From: Myxococcus guangdongensis
Lineage (GTDB): Bacteria > Myxococcota > Myxococcia > Myxococcales > Myxococcaceae
DNA length: 64,000 bases
Assembly (NCBI RefSeq): GCF_024198255.1
Contig: NZ_JAJVKW010000004.1
Span: 124,001 to 188,000 of the forward strand
Reading direction: 5' to 3'
Shown: positions 53,473-61,939 of the stretch, piece after piece
Layout: each line of letters begins with the position of its first letter
Position numbering within the stretch: the stretch's first letter is position 1
The notes under the pieces: model-generated
Told to the model about the DNA's origin: nothing
The model's input: the letters and a program-made list of their open reading frames with translations, nothing else
Database searches by the model: none
Made by a program: the position numbers and the translations under genes

Positions 53473-54234
53473 ATGAGCCCGGCAGAGCCCTTTCCGCTGT
53501 ACCACCCCGCGGACGCCCGGCGCGCGTTCAGCTCGGACGACGTGACTCGGCGGTTCGCCAAGGTGGCCATGCTGGAGCCGGGCTCGCAGGTGCTGGTGCT
53601 CGGGTGCGGCCCGGATGCCAGCGCAGCCCTGGTCCTGGCCCGGGAGATGGGCTGCACCGTCATGGCCGGCGACACGGACGAGTCTCACGTCGCCTCCGCT
53701 CGGGAGCGGGTCCGCAACCAGGGCCTCGGCGATCGAATCGAGGTCCGGGGCGTGGCCCTGGATTCGCTCGGACTGCCGGACGGCGCCTTCGACGCCATCC
53801 TCATCCCTGGACGGGTGCTCTACACGCTGAAGGGGACGATGTCCGTCCTGCGCCCCCTGCTCGCCAAGCGCGGGCGTTTGGGCATGACCTTCCCCGCGAG
53901 GGTGGGGCGCGTGGTCCCCAAGGCCGCCGCCGAATTGTGGGAGCGCCGCCTGGGCGCGCCGCTGCTCCTGCCGCGCGAGCTGCTCATGTCGCTGGAGATG
54001 GGCGGGTTCGAGCCGGAGTCGGCCGAGACGCTGCACGACACGGAGCTCGACGACTATTACCGCGAGGTGGAGGCCAGCCTGCGTCCGACGTCGGGGCCCC
54101 AGGCCTCGTCGCTGCGCGAGGAGCTGGCGCTGCACCGCGAGAGCAACGGCAAGGCCAGCGTCAGCTACGCGTTCCTGGTGGGCCGCCGCAAGGAGCCGGG
54201 TGAGAAGCCCCCTGCCTCTCGCGACCGCGGCTGA
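53473..54234 (+). CDS. Class I SAM-dependent methyltransferase
   Basis: A 253-residue protein. The motif I loop is VLVLGCGPDASAALVLA, followed by the acidic end of strand 2 (VMAGDTDES), then motif IV ILIPGRVLYTLKG, close in type to protein-L-isoaspartate methyltransferases or generic small methyltransferases. The C-terminal 90 residues are helical and charged. The substrate is unknown. A GAGGAG site precedes ATG 53473. It is the last gene of a plus-strand run and convergent with the diacylglycerol-kinase-like gene. Confidence 0.85.
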   Translation: MSPAEPFPLYHPADARRAFSSDDVTRRFAKVAMLEPGSQVLVLGCGPDASAALVLAREMGCTVMAGDTDESHVASARERVRNQGLGDRIEVRGVALDSLGLPDGAFDAILIPGRVLYTLKGTMSVLRPLLAKRGRLGMTFPARVGRVVPKAAAELWERRLGAPLLLPRELLMSLEMGGFEPESAETLHDTELDDYYREVEASLRPTSGPQASSLREELALHRESNGKASVSYAFLVGRRKEPGEKPPASRDRG

Positions 54235-54398
54235 TTCACGTCACGACGCATGTCTAGGAGCGCCTCGGTTCGTCCGGGGCGCCTCGCTGCATGCTCTTCG
54301 CCTTGGCTGCGCCGCCCAGGACCCCGGGCGACGTGAAGGCGGTGGTGCCCCGGAGTCGCGCCCCTCGGAAGGGCGCGTTCGAGATGCCGACGCGACGC

Positions 54399-55493
54399 CT
54401 AGTTCAGCGCGCCGTTGAAGTCGACCAGCTCGATGGACTCGGGCGCGACGGACAGGTGGACCTGGTCGCGGTAGCCGGCCGCGTCGCCGCCGACCTGGAA
54501 GGGCATGGGGCGCGCGAAGCGGATGGTGGCCTCGCGGACGTGGAAGTCCTGCAGGCCCTCCGGGAACCAGCGGCCGGCCCACATGCGCGGCAGGTTCGCC
54601 AGCACCTGCGTGGGCGTCACCTGGCCCAGGCGCAGCTGCATGAAGCCGCGACGGCCGCACGAGAAGGGGAACATGCGCAGGCCATAGCCGTAGAAGGGCA
54701 TGGTGCCCGCCGCCGCCATCATCAGCTTCCCTCGGAAGAGCACGTCGCCCGGCGCCACCGGCGCACCCATGGGCTGGCCATCCGGGCCCAGGCGGTAGGC
54801 CTCGCTGGACGGGCCGTTGACGACCTCGCACTCCACCCAGGTCGAGTGCGTCAGGTAGTGCGGCACCGTCTTGCAGGCCACGGCGGAGAAGTAGCCCCCG
54901 CTGCCCGTGAGCACGCTCTTGAAGAGCCCCTTGCCCAGGTTCTCCTTCACCCAGATGTAGTCGTTGAGCACCTTGCCATCCACGCCCAGACCGGCGAACG
55001 GCGCGCGCTGCCCGTCCACCATCAGCAGGTCCATGGGGCGGAAGCCGGGCACCTCGCCCGTGCGGGCGCGCAGCACGTCGTTCAGGATGCCGTCGCCCCG
55101 GGTGCCGGAGGCGTTGACGTGGTTGGCGATGCCGTTGCCCGTGCCGAGCTTGAGGATGCCGAAGCGGGGCACCGGCTGGCCGGCGAAGCGGCCTCGGGGG
55201 CCCACCTGCTGGAGGACCTCGTTCACGAAGCCCATGAACGTCCCGTCCCCGCCGCCGGTGAACACCATGGGGTAGCCCCGCTCGAGCACCGTCTGCGCGA
55301 TGCGGCGCCCGTCCAGCTCCGAGCGCGACAGGAACAGGTCCTGCTCCGGCACCACGTGCGACAGGGACTTCACCACCCGCGCGTCCACCTTCCGGGCGTT
55401 GGCGTTGAGCAGCACCGCGACCTTGGGTTCGACGGAGACATCCGCCGAGGGGGCGCGGCGGAGGTCCGGAGAGCGCAGGGGCTGAACCAGCAT
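54399..55493 (-). CDS. Diacylglycerol kinase catalytic-domain protein
   Basis: A 364-residue lipid kinase-like protein. The nucleotide motif VFTGGGDGTFMGFVNEVL corresponds to GGDGT, and ILKLGTGNGIANHV follows in the normal place (usually P-x-GT-x-ND-A). Here Gly-Asn-Gly-Ile-Ala replaces Gly-Asn-Asp-Phe-Ala, a variant. Later blocks match the beta-sandwich domain of DgkB/YegS. It probably phosphorylates diacylglycerol or a related lipid. The ATG at 55493 has a GGAG site 9 nt upstream. It is divergent from dnaK across a gap of about 400 nt. Confidence 0.88.
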   Translation of the reverse strand: MLVQPLRSPDLRRAPSADVSVEPKVAVLLNANARKVDARVVKSLSHVVPEQDLFLSRSELDGRRIAQTVLERGYPMVFTGGGDGTFMGFVNEVLQQVGPRGRFAGQPVPRFGILKLGTGNGIANHVNASGTRGDGILNDVLRARTGEVPGFRPMDLLMVDGQRAPFAGLGVDGKVLNDYIWVKENLGKGLFKSVLTGSGGYFSAVACKTVPHYLTHSTWVECEVVNGPSSEAYRLGPDGQPMGAPVAPGDVLFRGKLMMAAAGTMPFYGYGLRMFPFSCGRRGFMQLRLGQVTPTQVLANLPRMWAGRWFPEGLQDFHVREATIRFARPMPFQVGGDAAGYRDQVHLSVAPESIELVDFNGALN

Positions 55494-55807
55494 GAGGACA
55501 TGCTCCAGGGTAGGTGCGGGTGGGGGGACCCGACATCGACGCTGGCCGTACTGTGCACTTTCATTGCCAACCGGTGACGCGGGGCGTCAGCAGGCAGGCA
55601 AGCATGTCATTCCAGGGGGTTGCAACGTTGGTTGCTGTGCCAAAGGCTGGCCGGTTGCTACCTGGGGGTGACGGGGGTGTAGAGCGGGTTACGCACCCGT
55701 GGCGTGAAGGTGGCGATGGCGTGACGCGGCAAGCGGGCTCATGCGCACTGCGCTACGCACCCAGGAGCACCACCTTGAGGCGTGAGGAGCCGACACCACT
55801 GCCTGGT

Positions 55808-55835
55808 TTGACACCCGGGGGTGGGTGGTTACGTT
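55808..55835 (+). promoter_or_regulatory. dnaK promoter (-35/-10)
   Basis: TTGACA (55808-55813), a perfect -35, is followed after 16 nt by TACGTT (55830-55835), a fair -10. Transcription would start near 55842, leaving a 50-nt leader before the GTG. I see no CIRCE operator. The gene-free stretch 55494-55891 also holds two direct copies of TACGCACCC (55690 and 55754), each followed downstream by GGCGTGA, which could be sites for a regulator. Confidence 0.6.
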
Positions 55836-55891
55836 GGGCGTACATCAGGAGCTTTTGAAGAAAACGCAGTCATTTCCGGAGGATACGAACC

Positions 55892-57790
55892 GTGGGCAAG
55901 ATTATTGGGATCGACCTGGGCACCACGAACAGCGTGGTGGCGATCATGGAGGGTCGCGAGCCCAAGGTCATCGTCAACGAGGAAGGCAGCCGCATCACGC
56001 CCTCGGTGGTCGCGTTCACGAAGGATGGCGAGCGCCTGGTCGGCCAGGTGGCGAAGCGTCAGGCCATCACGAACCCCGAGCGCACCATCTACTCCATCAA
56101 GCGCTTCATGGGCCGCCGTGCGGACGAGGTCTCCGAGGAGGCCAAGCTGGTTCCGTACAAGGTCGCCCGTGGCCCCAATGGCGACGCGCGCGTGGACCTG
56201 GACGGCAAGCAGTTCAGCGCGCCGGAGATCAGCGCGCAGGTGCTGCTGAAGCTGAAGCGGGCCGCCGAGAACTACCTGGGTGAGAAGGTGACGGAGGCGG
56301 TCATCACCGTCCCGGCGTACTTCAACGACGCCCAGCGCCAGGCGACGAAGGACGCGGGTGAGATCGCGGGCCTCACGGTGCGGCGCATCGTGAACGAGCC
56401 GACGGCGGCGGCCCTGGCGTACGGCCTGGACAAGAAGAAGGACGAGAAGATCGCCGTCTACGACTTCGGCGGCGGCACGTTCGACGTCTCCATCCTGGAG
56501 GTGGGCGAGAGCGTCGTCGACGTGCTCGCGACCAACGGTGATACGCACCTGGGCGGTGACAACATCGACCTGCGGATCATGGATTGGCTCATCGCCGAGT
56601 TCAAGAAGGACACGGGCCTGGATGTCACCAAGGACAAGATGGTGCTCCAGCGTCTGAAGGAGGCGGCGGAGAAGGCGAAGATCGAGCTGTCGAGCGCGAC
56701 GGAGACGGACATCAACCTGCCGTTCCTCACGGCGGACGCGTCCGGTCCCAAGCACCTGAACGTCAAGCTCACGCGCGCCAAGTTCGAGGCGATGATCGAC
56801 GACCTCATCGAGCGCTCGCTGGAGCCGTGCCGCAAGTGCCTCAAGGACTCCGGCCTGGACCTGAAGGACCTCAACGAGGTCGTGCTCGTGGGTGGCACCA
56901 CGCGCATCCCGAAGGTGCAGGAGGCGGTGAAGCGGCTGTTCGGCAAGGAGCCGAACCGCTCGGTGAACCCGGACGAGGTCGTGGCGGTGGGCGCCGCGGT
57001 GCAGGCGGGCGTGCTCTCCGGCGAGGTGAAGGACATCCTCCTGCTGGACGTGACGCCGCTGTCGCTGGGCGTGGAGACGCTGGGCGGGGTGATGACCAAG
57101 CTCATCGAGCGCAACACCACCATCCCCACGCGCAAGTCGGAGACGTTCTCCACGGCCGCGGATGGCCAGTCGCAGGTGGAGATCCACGTGCTCCAGGGTG
57201 AGCGCGAGATGGCGACGGACAACCGGAGCCTGGGCCGCTTCCACCTGACGGGCCTGCCCCCGGCGCCGCGTGGCGTGCCGCAGATCGAGGTGACGTTCGA
57301 CCTGGACGCCAACGGCATCCTGAACGTCAGCGCGAAGGACAAGGCCACGGGCAAGGAGCAGAAGGTCACCATCACCCACTCCTCGGGTCTGGCGAAGGAC
57401 GAGGTGGAGAAGATGGTCGCCGCGGCCCGCGAGAACGAGGCGGCCGACAAGGACCGTCGTGAGCTGGTGGAGCTGAAGAACCAGGCGGAGGCCCAGGCCT
57501 ACGCGGCCGAGAAGCTCATCAAGGAGAACAAGGAGAAGCTCTCCGCGGATGTGGCGAAGAGCCTCGAGGACGCGGTGGCGGAGCTCAACAAGGTCCGCGA
57601 GGGCCAGGACAAGGACGCCATCAAGTCCGCGCTCGAGAAGCTCCAGGCCGCCAGCTACAAGGCCGCCGAGGAGATGTACAAGGCGACGGGTGGGGCGCCG
57701 GGCGGCGAGCCGCCTCCGGGTGCTGCTCCTGGCGCGCAGCCGGGCGCGAAGAAGGACGACGTGGTGGACGCCGAGTTCCGCCAGTCGTGA
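55892..57790 (+). CDS. dnaK: Hsp70 chaperone DnaK
   Basis: A 632-residue Hsp70. The ATPase domain has [33 protein letters not shown] and [13 protein letters not shown]; the substrate domain has [14 protein letters not shown] and [10 protein letters not shown]; the C-terminal lid ends in a Gly/Pro tail and VVDAEF. Length and layout are those of main bacterial DnaK. The GTG at 55892 follows CCGGAGGA. grpE and dnaJ are not adjacent, so it may be the housekeeping DnaK or an SglK-like paralogue (motility in Myxococcus); the sequence alone does not decide. It has its own promoter and terminator. Confidence 0.96.
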   Translation: MGKIIGIDLGTTNSVVAIMEGREPKVIVNEEGSRITPSVVAFTKDGERLVGQVAKRQAITNPERTIYSIKRFMGRRADEVSEEAKLVPYKVARGPNGDARVDLDGKQFSAPEISAQVLLKLKRAAENYLGEKVTEAVITVPAYFNDAQRQATKDAGEIAGLTVRRIVNEPTAAALAYGLDKKKDEKIAVYDFGGGTFDVSILEVGESVVDVLATNGDTHLGGDNIDLRIMDWLIAEFKKDTGLDVTKDKMVLQRLKEAAEKAKIELSSATETDINLPFLTADASGPKHLNVKLTRAKFEAMIDDLIERSLEPCRKCLKDSGLDLKDLNEVVLVGGTTRIPKVQEAVKRLFGKEPNRSVNPDEVVAVGAAVQAGVLSGEVKDILLLDVTPLSLGVETLGGVMTKLIERNTTIPTRKSETFSTAADGQSQVEIHVLQGEREMATDNRSLGRFHLTGLPPAPRGVPQIEVTFDLDANGILNVSAKDKATGKEQKVTITHSSGLAKDEVEKMVAAARENEAADKDRRELVELKNQAEAQAYAAEKLIKENKEKLSADVAKSLEDAVAELNKVREGQDKDAIKSALEKLQAASYKAAEEMYKATGGAPGGEPPPGAAPGAQPGAKKDDVVDAEFRQS

Positions 57791-57823
57791 CGCCAGGGTC
57801 GTGAGGCCCGTGCGTTGAGTCAG

Positions 57824-57865
57824 AAGGGCCGGTGCCTCCGCCACGCGGGGGGCCGGCCCTTTCTC
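57824..57865 (+). terminator. Intrinsic terminator after dnaK
   Basis: GGGCCGG (57826-57832) and CCGGCCC (57853-57859), with flanking AA and TT, form a stem with a long GC-rich loop (possibly with inner pairing), followed by TTTCT. It lies 34 nt after the dnaK stop. Confidence 0.75.
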
Positions 57866-58020
57866 ATTGCGGGCTCGTGCCGCAGGGCTTTCCAGAACGA
57901 CGGATGGGCGTGTGCGAAGCGGGACGCGGCGGTGGCGCAACCGGCCGAGGACACTGGGGGAAGGGTGGGTGAGGGGGCTGCAACGGGGGGCGGCTCCACG
58001 CAGTCGTGCGAGGTGTCCGC

Positions 58021-58884
58021 ATGTCCCGAGTCCTGTCCCAGCAGTCGTCCGCCCTCCCGCTGAACATCGAGCCCGAGCCCGGGGCGCTCCCCGTCGACTC
58101 GCCGGTCTCACGGAAGGCGCAGGCCGCGTCTTCCAGGCAGGAGGCCAGCACGCTGGAGGTCTTCCGGGGCCCGGTCTCGGGCGGTGGCTCCCCGGTGGTG
58201 GGGCCCCGGTGCGGACCCATGACGGGGGCACCGAACGACTTCGACTTCGCGGTGGGGGGCGCTTTTCCTCCGCGCCCCACCGGCAACGTGCGTGAGCAGA
58301 TGAAGCAGGGGGCGTTGACGGTCGCCCAGTCCGAGGCCGCCGCCGCGAGCCTGGTGATGGGGAGCGGGACGGTGGTGGACGCCTACGCGCGAGGACATCT
58401 GCGGCTGCTGGACCCGAGTCCTCCGCTCGAAGGGGCGCCCACCTCCCTGACGGACTACACCAGCGTCCTGCCGGGCGTGGCGCCGGAGGTGGCGTGGGAC
58501 TACTTCGTGCGCAATCCCGGTCCTGTGTTCGAGTCGGCGGGCATCCGGTTCCAGCCGGCCACGGGCTCGCTGGCGGACGGGGCGAAGGTGTTCCTGGAGG
58601 AGAAGGGGCCGCCGCCCGTCTGGGCGCCGGTGACGTTCCGGCTCGAGCCGGAGAAGAACACCGTGCACATCACCACGCTGGACGGACATCCCCTGAGGGG
58701 GACGAACCGCTTCGCCTTCGAGGACGATGGGGCGGGTGGAACGCGACTGCGCCAGTACTCGGCCTTCCAGGGCAGTTCGCCCGCCACGTCGGTGGGCATG
58801 AAGCTGATGGACCCCATCGAGCGGCAGCATGACATCTGGCGCTCGGTGCATGCGCATCTGCATGACACGCTGGCCTCCCGCTGA
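58021..58884 (+). CDS. DUF1990-like protein
   Basis: A 287-residue protein. The first 90 residues are low-complexity and probably disordered. Residues 95-285 resemble the DUF1990 family (SRPBCC-like): an early GTVVDAYARG segment, VAWDYFVRNPGPVFESAGIRF, a strand HITTLDGHPLRGTNRFAFED that corresponds to the GHP-x-x-GE-x-F motif, and a closing RLRQYSAFQGSSPATSVG and IERQHDIWRSVHAHL. Function is unknown in the family. The ATG at 58021 has a GAGGTG site; a GTG at 58006 is possible. It is likely co-transcribed with the DCC gene 27 nt downstream. Confidence 0.72.
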   Translation: MSRVLSQQSSALPLNIEPEPGALPVDSPVSRKAQAASSRQEASTLEVFRGPVSGGGSPVVGPRCGPMTGAPNDFDFAVGGAFPPRPTGNVREQMKQGALTVAQSEAAAASLVMGSGTVVDAYARGHLRLLDPSPPLEGAPTSLTDYTSVLPGVAPEVAWDYFVRNPGPVFESAGIRFQPATGSLADGAKVFLEEKGPPPVWAPVTFRLEPEKNTVHITTLDGHPLRGTNRFAFEDDGAGGTRLRQYSAFQGSSPATSVGMKLMDPIERQHDIWRSVHAHLHDTLASR

Positions 58885-58911
58885 CATAGAACCAGGATGG
58901 AGGTGACACGG

Positions 58912-59316
58912 ATGGTGCTGAGGACGACACCCCCGGGACATGATGTGATCCTCTATGACGGGCACTGCCGCATCTGCAGCGGCGCGGCCCGCGAGTTTCA
59001 GCGGCTGCTGGGCGGTCGGGGCACGGAGCTGCGCTCGTTCCGGGACGAGGGCGTGCTGGAGGCCTTTCCGGGCATCAGCGCGGAGCGGTGTGAGCTGGCC
59101 ATGCAGTTGGTCCGCGCGGACGGGCGGGTGATGGAGGGCGCAGAGGCCATCGTCCGGGCGCTGGGCCGGCATCCCCTGGGGCGGCTGTTGTACGTCTATT
59201 ACGTCCCCGGGCTGCGACAGCTGGTGGACGTCGTGTACCGAGCCATGGCGCGCTATCGGTTCCGGATTGCCGGGCGGACGTGCACGGATGGCGGCTGCGA
59301 GGTCCACTTCAAATAG
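58912..59316 (+). CDS. DCC-family thiol-disulfide oxidoreductase
   Basis: A 134-residue protein of the DCC (DUF393) family: it begins VILYDGHCRICSGAAREF, where the usual DxxCxxC reads DGHCRIC, and ends with LLYVYYVPGLRQLVDVVYRAMARYR and a C-terminal CTDGGCEV, giving a second Cys pair. The family is predicted to be thioredoxin-like. I use ATG 58912 because GGAGGTG lies 6 nt upstream; ATG 58897 would add five residues and has no good site. It probably forms a small operon with the upstream gene. Confidence 0.9.
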   Translation: MVLRTTPPGHDVILYDGHCRICSGAAREFQRLLGGRGTELRSFRDEGVLEAFPGISAERCELAMQLVRADGRVMEGAEAIVRALGRHPLGRLLYVYYVPGLRQLVDVVYRAMARYRFRIAGRTCTDGGCEVHFK

Positions 59317-59367
59317 ACGGAGGGCGGCGGGTAGCATGGGGCCAACCCCGCTGCCTCCGGATAGTCC

Positions 59368-61899
59368 GTGCAATCACAGCCGACGACGTACCTCCAGGCC
59401 GCCCGGGCCTTTCGCCACTTCTTCAATGAGTTGCGGGACGTCTACCTGGAGCGGGAGACGCTCTTCACGCAGCTCGAGCTGGCGCTCCTGAGCCGGGAGC
59501 ACGTGCTGGTGGTGGGGCCGCCGGGAACGGCGAAGAGCGCCATCGCCAGCGCGGTGCTGGGGCGCATCATCGACGAGAAGACGGGGCTGCCGTCGCTCTT
59601 CTCCAAGCAACTCGCGGAGTCCACCGTGCAGACGGACCTGCTGGGGCCGGTGGACTTCAAGGTCCTGACGGAGACGGGGCGCACGGAGTACCTCACCGAC
59701 GAGGGCATGCTGGGCTCGCAGCACGCCTTCCTGGACGAGGTCTTCGACGGCCGGGACATGTTGCTGCGCTCCATCCTCAACGTGCTGTTCGAGCGCGAGC
59801 TCAAGCACGGGCGGCGGGTGACGGCGGGCCGCACCGAGTGCGTGGTGATGACGAGCAACCGGTACCTCTCGGAGGTGCTGGCGCGCTCGCCGGAGCTGCT
59901 CCTGGCCTTCGCGGACCGGCTGAGCTTCATCAGCTTCGTGCCCAAGTCCTTCGCCCGGAAGGAGAGCCGGGCGGCCATGCTCCAACGCTTCGAGCACGGC
60001 GCGCGAGCGGACCTGCGCGCGCCGCTCTCGCTGCAGCAGGTGGACCTGCTCCAGGACGCGGTGGCGCGTGTGCGGGTGCCCAGCGTGGTGATGGAGGGCG
60101 TGGAGCTCCTGACGGACGCGTTGGAGCGGGCGCTGACGTCGCACGTGTCCAAGCTGCCCGACTACGTGCCCACGAAGTACTTCTCCCAGCGCTCCGCGGT
60201 GAAGGCGCTGTGGGCGCTGAAGGCGGCCGTGGTCCGGGATCAGATCTACCGGCGGCCCGAGCGTCCGCTGGAGGCCTCCGTGGAGGACCTGGACGCGCTG
60301 CGCTGGTTCTTCCTGCTCGGAGGGCCGCCCTCGGCGGAGACGGACGCGCTGCTCAAGTCCGTGGTCGACCCGAGGGAGCGCGCGCAGCTCGAAATCGTCC
60401 GGCTGGAGCAGCGCACCTTCGACGAGGTCATCGCCCAGATTCGCCAGGAGCTGGGCGGCGGGCTGGAGCGCGAGGCCCAGGCGCTGGCGGCGGCGGACGA
60501 GGCCACCACGGTGGAAGCGCTGTCGCGCAACTGGCAGCCGGCCATCGCGTCCACCTCCGCGCGCAGCCTCATGGCCAAGCTGATGCCCGGGCCTCGCCAC
60601 GTGCAGAACCGGGTGCCACTGCTGGCGGCCGCGCGCGCACTGGTGGCGGCGATGGACCAGCGGCTGGCGCGAGGCATGGCGGGGCAGGGCGAGGGGCGCG
60701 GCGGCCTGTCCCTGTTGACGTCGTTCCAGGACGTGCTGGAGCTGTGCCGCGTCCTCCCCGAGCTGAAGTCCGGGCTGACGCCCTTGAGCGAGGCCACCGC
60801 GCGCTTCCTCGAAGGGGCCCTGGAGATGATTGCCCTGACCGCGGAGAGCGCGGACTTCGAGGAGGGCCTCAAGCTGGAGGGACTCGTCGGGCTGGCGGAC
60901 AACCTGGAGGAGGAGCTGTCACGGATGGCCGACCTGCTGGGCCTGCTGGCCGAGGGCGCCCCGGCGACGGTGGAGCGGCTTCGGAAGGTGGAGGTCGACG
61001 CGCGCAAGCGGGTGGTGGGCGCGCTGCGACGACGGGCTACCGTGGCCTTCCAGGGAACCTCGCCGCGAGGCCGCAAGGAGCCACTGGAGGCGCTGGCGGC
61101 GGACTCGCGCCGGCTGTCCCAGCTCGAGCAGTCCCTGATGGCCCTGGACCCCAGCCAGCGCAGCTTCAAAGAGGAGCTATTGCTGCCGCTGGGGCTCTCG
61201 TATGCGCGCGAGGTCCTGGCCTCCACGCCGTTCGAGCGCGTCGAGCAGTACGGCCGCGCCGTGCAGGCGGTGGTCGAGAACCTGCGGCGGGAGGGCCTCC
61301 CGGTGGACGTGGTGATGCGCGAGTGTCAGGGCATCCTGGACGGGCGGCTGCGGGAGCATGCCAAGGCACTCACTCGCGAGGTGGCGAGTCCTCCTCCCGC
61401 GGCGGCCTCGGTCATCAACGGCGATGCGTACGTCTTCTATCGCGGGGAGTTCTCCGCCAAGGCACCGGACGGGGAGCTGGCCGCGTTGCTGGGCCTGGAC
61501 GGGCAGCTCGCCTTCACCCGTGGCGGTGGGGCATCGGCGTTCTTCTCGGAGGATGCGCGCGCGGCGGTGGCCCTCGCGGAGCTCGCCTTCCTCCAGTCGC
61601 GGGTGAAGTTCCTGCGCAGCTGGTTGACCCAGCTGCTGACGTCGCTGCCGGCGCCGGAGGCCTTGAAGGAGCGCAGCGAGGTGGAGCGCACCGTGGACCG
61701 ACTGGTCCGCAGCCGCTTCCCGTTGCTGGCGCTGAAGGAAGGGGAGCTGGTGCGGCTCAAGGGCGTGCTGTCGCTGCTCGCGGGGCTGCCGGGCGAGGTG
61801 GGGGAGAACGCGCGTCGCCTGGGGACGTTGCTCCATGGCATCGAAGAGGACTTCGGGCGCTACAGCCGGCAGGTGCTGGAGCGCCGGACCGCGGCATGA
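59368..61899 (+). CDS. MoxR-family AAA+ ATPase with long C-terminal extension
   Basis: An 843-residue protein. The N-terminal 350 residues are a MoxR/RavA-type AAA+ module: Walker A GPPGTAKS (50-57), Walker B FLDE (121-124) and a sensor region MTSNRYLSEV. The typical LLGPVD and F-D-G-R-D blocks are present. The remaining 490 residues are helical and variable. MoxR proteins work with VWA partners, using ATP to help mature or remodel target complexes. The next gene encodes a VWA protein, 40 nt downstream, making the classical pair. The GTG at 59368 has only a weak ribosome site. The target is unknown. Confidence 0.9.
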   Translation: MQSQPTTYLQAARAFRHFFNELRDVYLERETLFTQLELALLSREHVLVVGPPGTAKSAIASAVLGRIIDEKTGLPSLFSKQLAESTVQTDLLGPVDFKVLTETGRTEYLTDEGMLGSQHAFLDEVFDGRDMLLRSILNVLFERELKHGRRVTAGRTECVVMTSNRYLSEVLARSPELLLAFADRLSFISFVPKSFARKESRAAMLQRFEHGARADLRAPLSLQQVDLLQDAVARVRVPSVVMEGVELLTDALERALTSHVSKLPDYVPTKYFSQRSAVKALWALKAAVVRDQIYRRPERPLEASVEDLDALRWFFLLGGPPSAETDALLKSVVDPRERAQLEIVRLEQRTFDEVIAQIRQELGGGLEREAQALAAADEATTVEALSRNWQPAIASTSARSLMAKLMPGPRHVQNRVPLLAAARALVAAMDQRLARGMAGQGEGRGGLSLLTSFQDVLELCRVLPELKSGLTPLSEATARFLEGALEMIALTAESADFEEGLKLEGLVGLADNLEEELSRMADLLGLLAEGAPATVERLRKVEVDARKRVVGALRRRATVAFQGTSPRGRKEPLEALAADSRRLSQLEQSLMALDPSQRSFKEELLLPLGLSYAREVLASTPFERVEQYGRAVQAVVENLRREGLPVDVVMRECQGILDGRLREHAKALTREVASPPPAAASVINGDAYVFYRGEFSAKAPDGELAALLGLDGQLAFTRGGGASAFFSEDARAAVALAELAFLQSRVKFLRSWLTQLLTSLPAPEALKERSEVERTVDRLVRSRFPLLALKEGELVRLKGVLSLLAGLPGEVGENARRLGTLLHGIEEDFGRYSRQVLERRTAA

Positions 61900-61939
61900 G
61901 CGCACCCGGGCCGCATGACGCCGAGAGGCGGGGCTGAGC

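Noticed and set aside
51679..54135. An 818-codon minus-strand frame opposite PIN-PhoH, DUF493 and the methyltransferase
   Set aside because: Antisense shadow over three recognisable genes; no domain seen.
55494..55891. CIRCE operator before dnaK
   Set aside because: No 9-bp TTAGCACTC/GAGTGCTAA dyad is present.
55829..58231. An 800-codon minus-strand frame opposite dnaK
   Set aside because: Antisense shadow of a highly conserved gene in GC-rich DNA.
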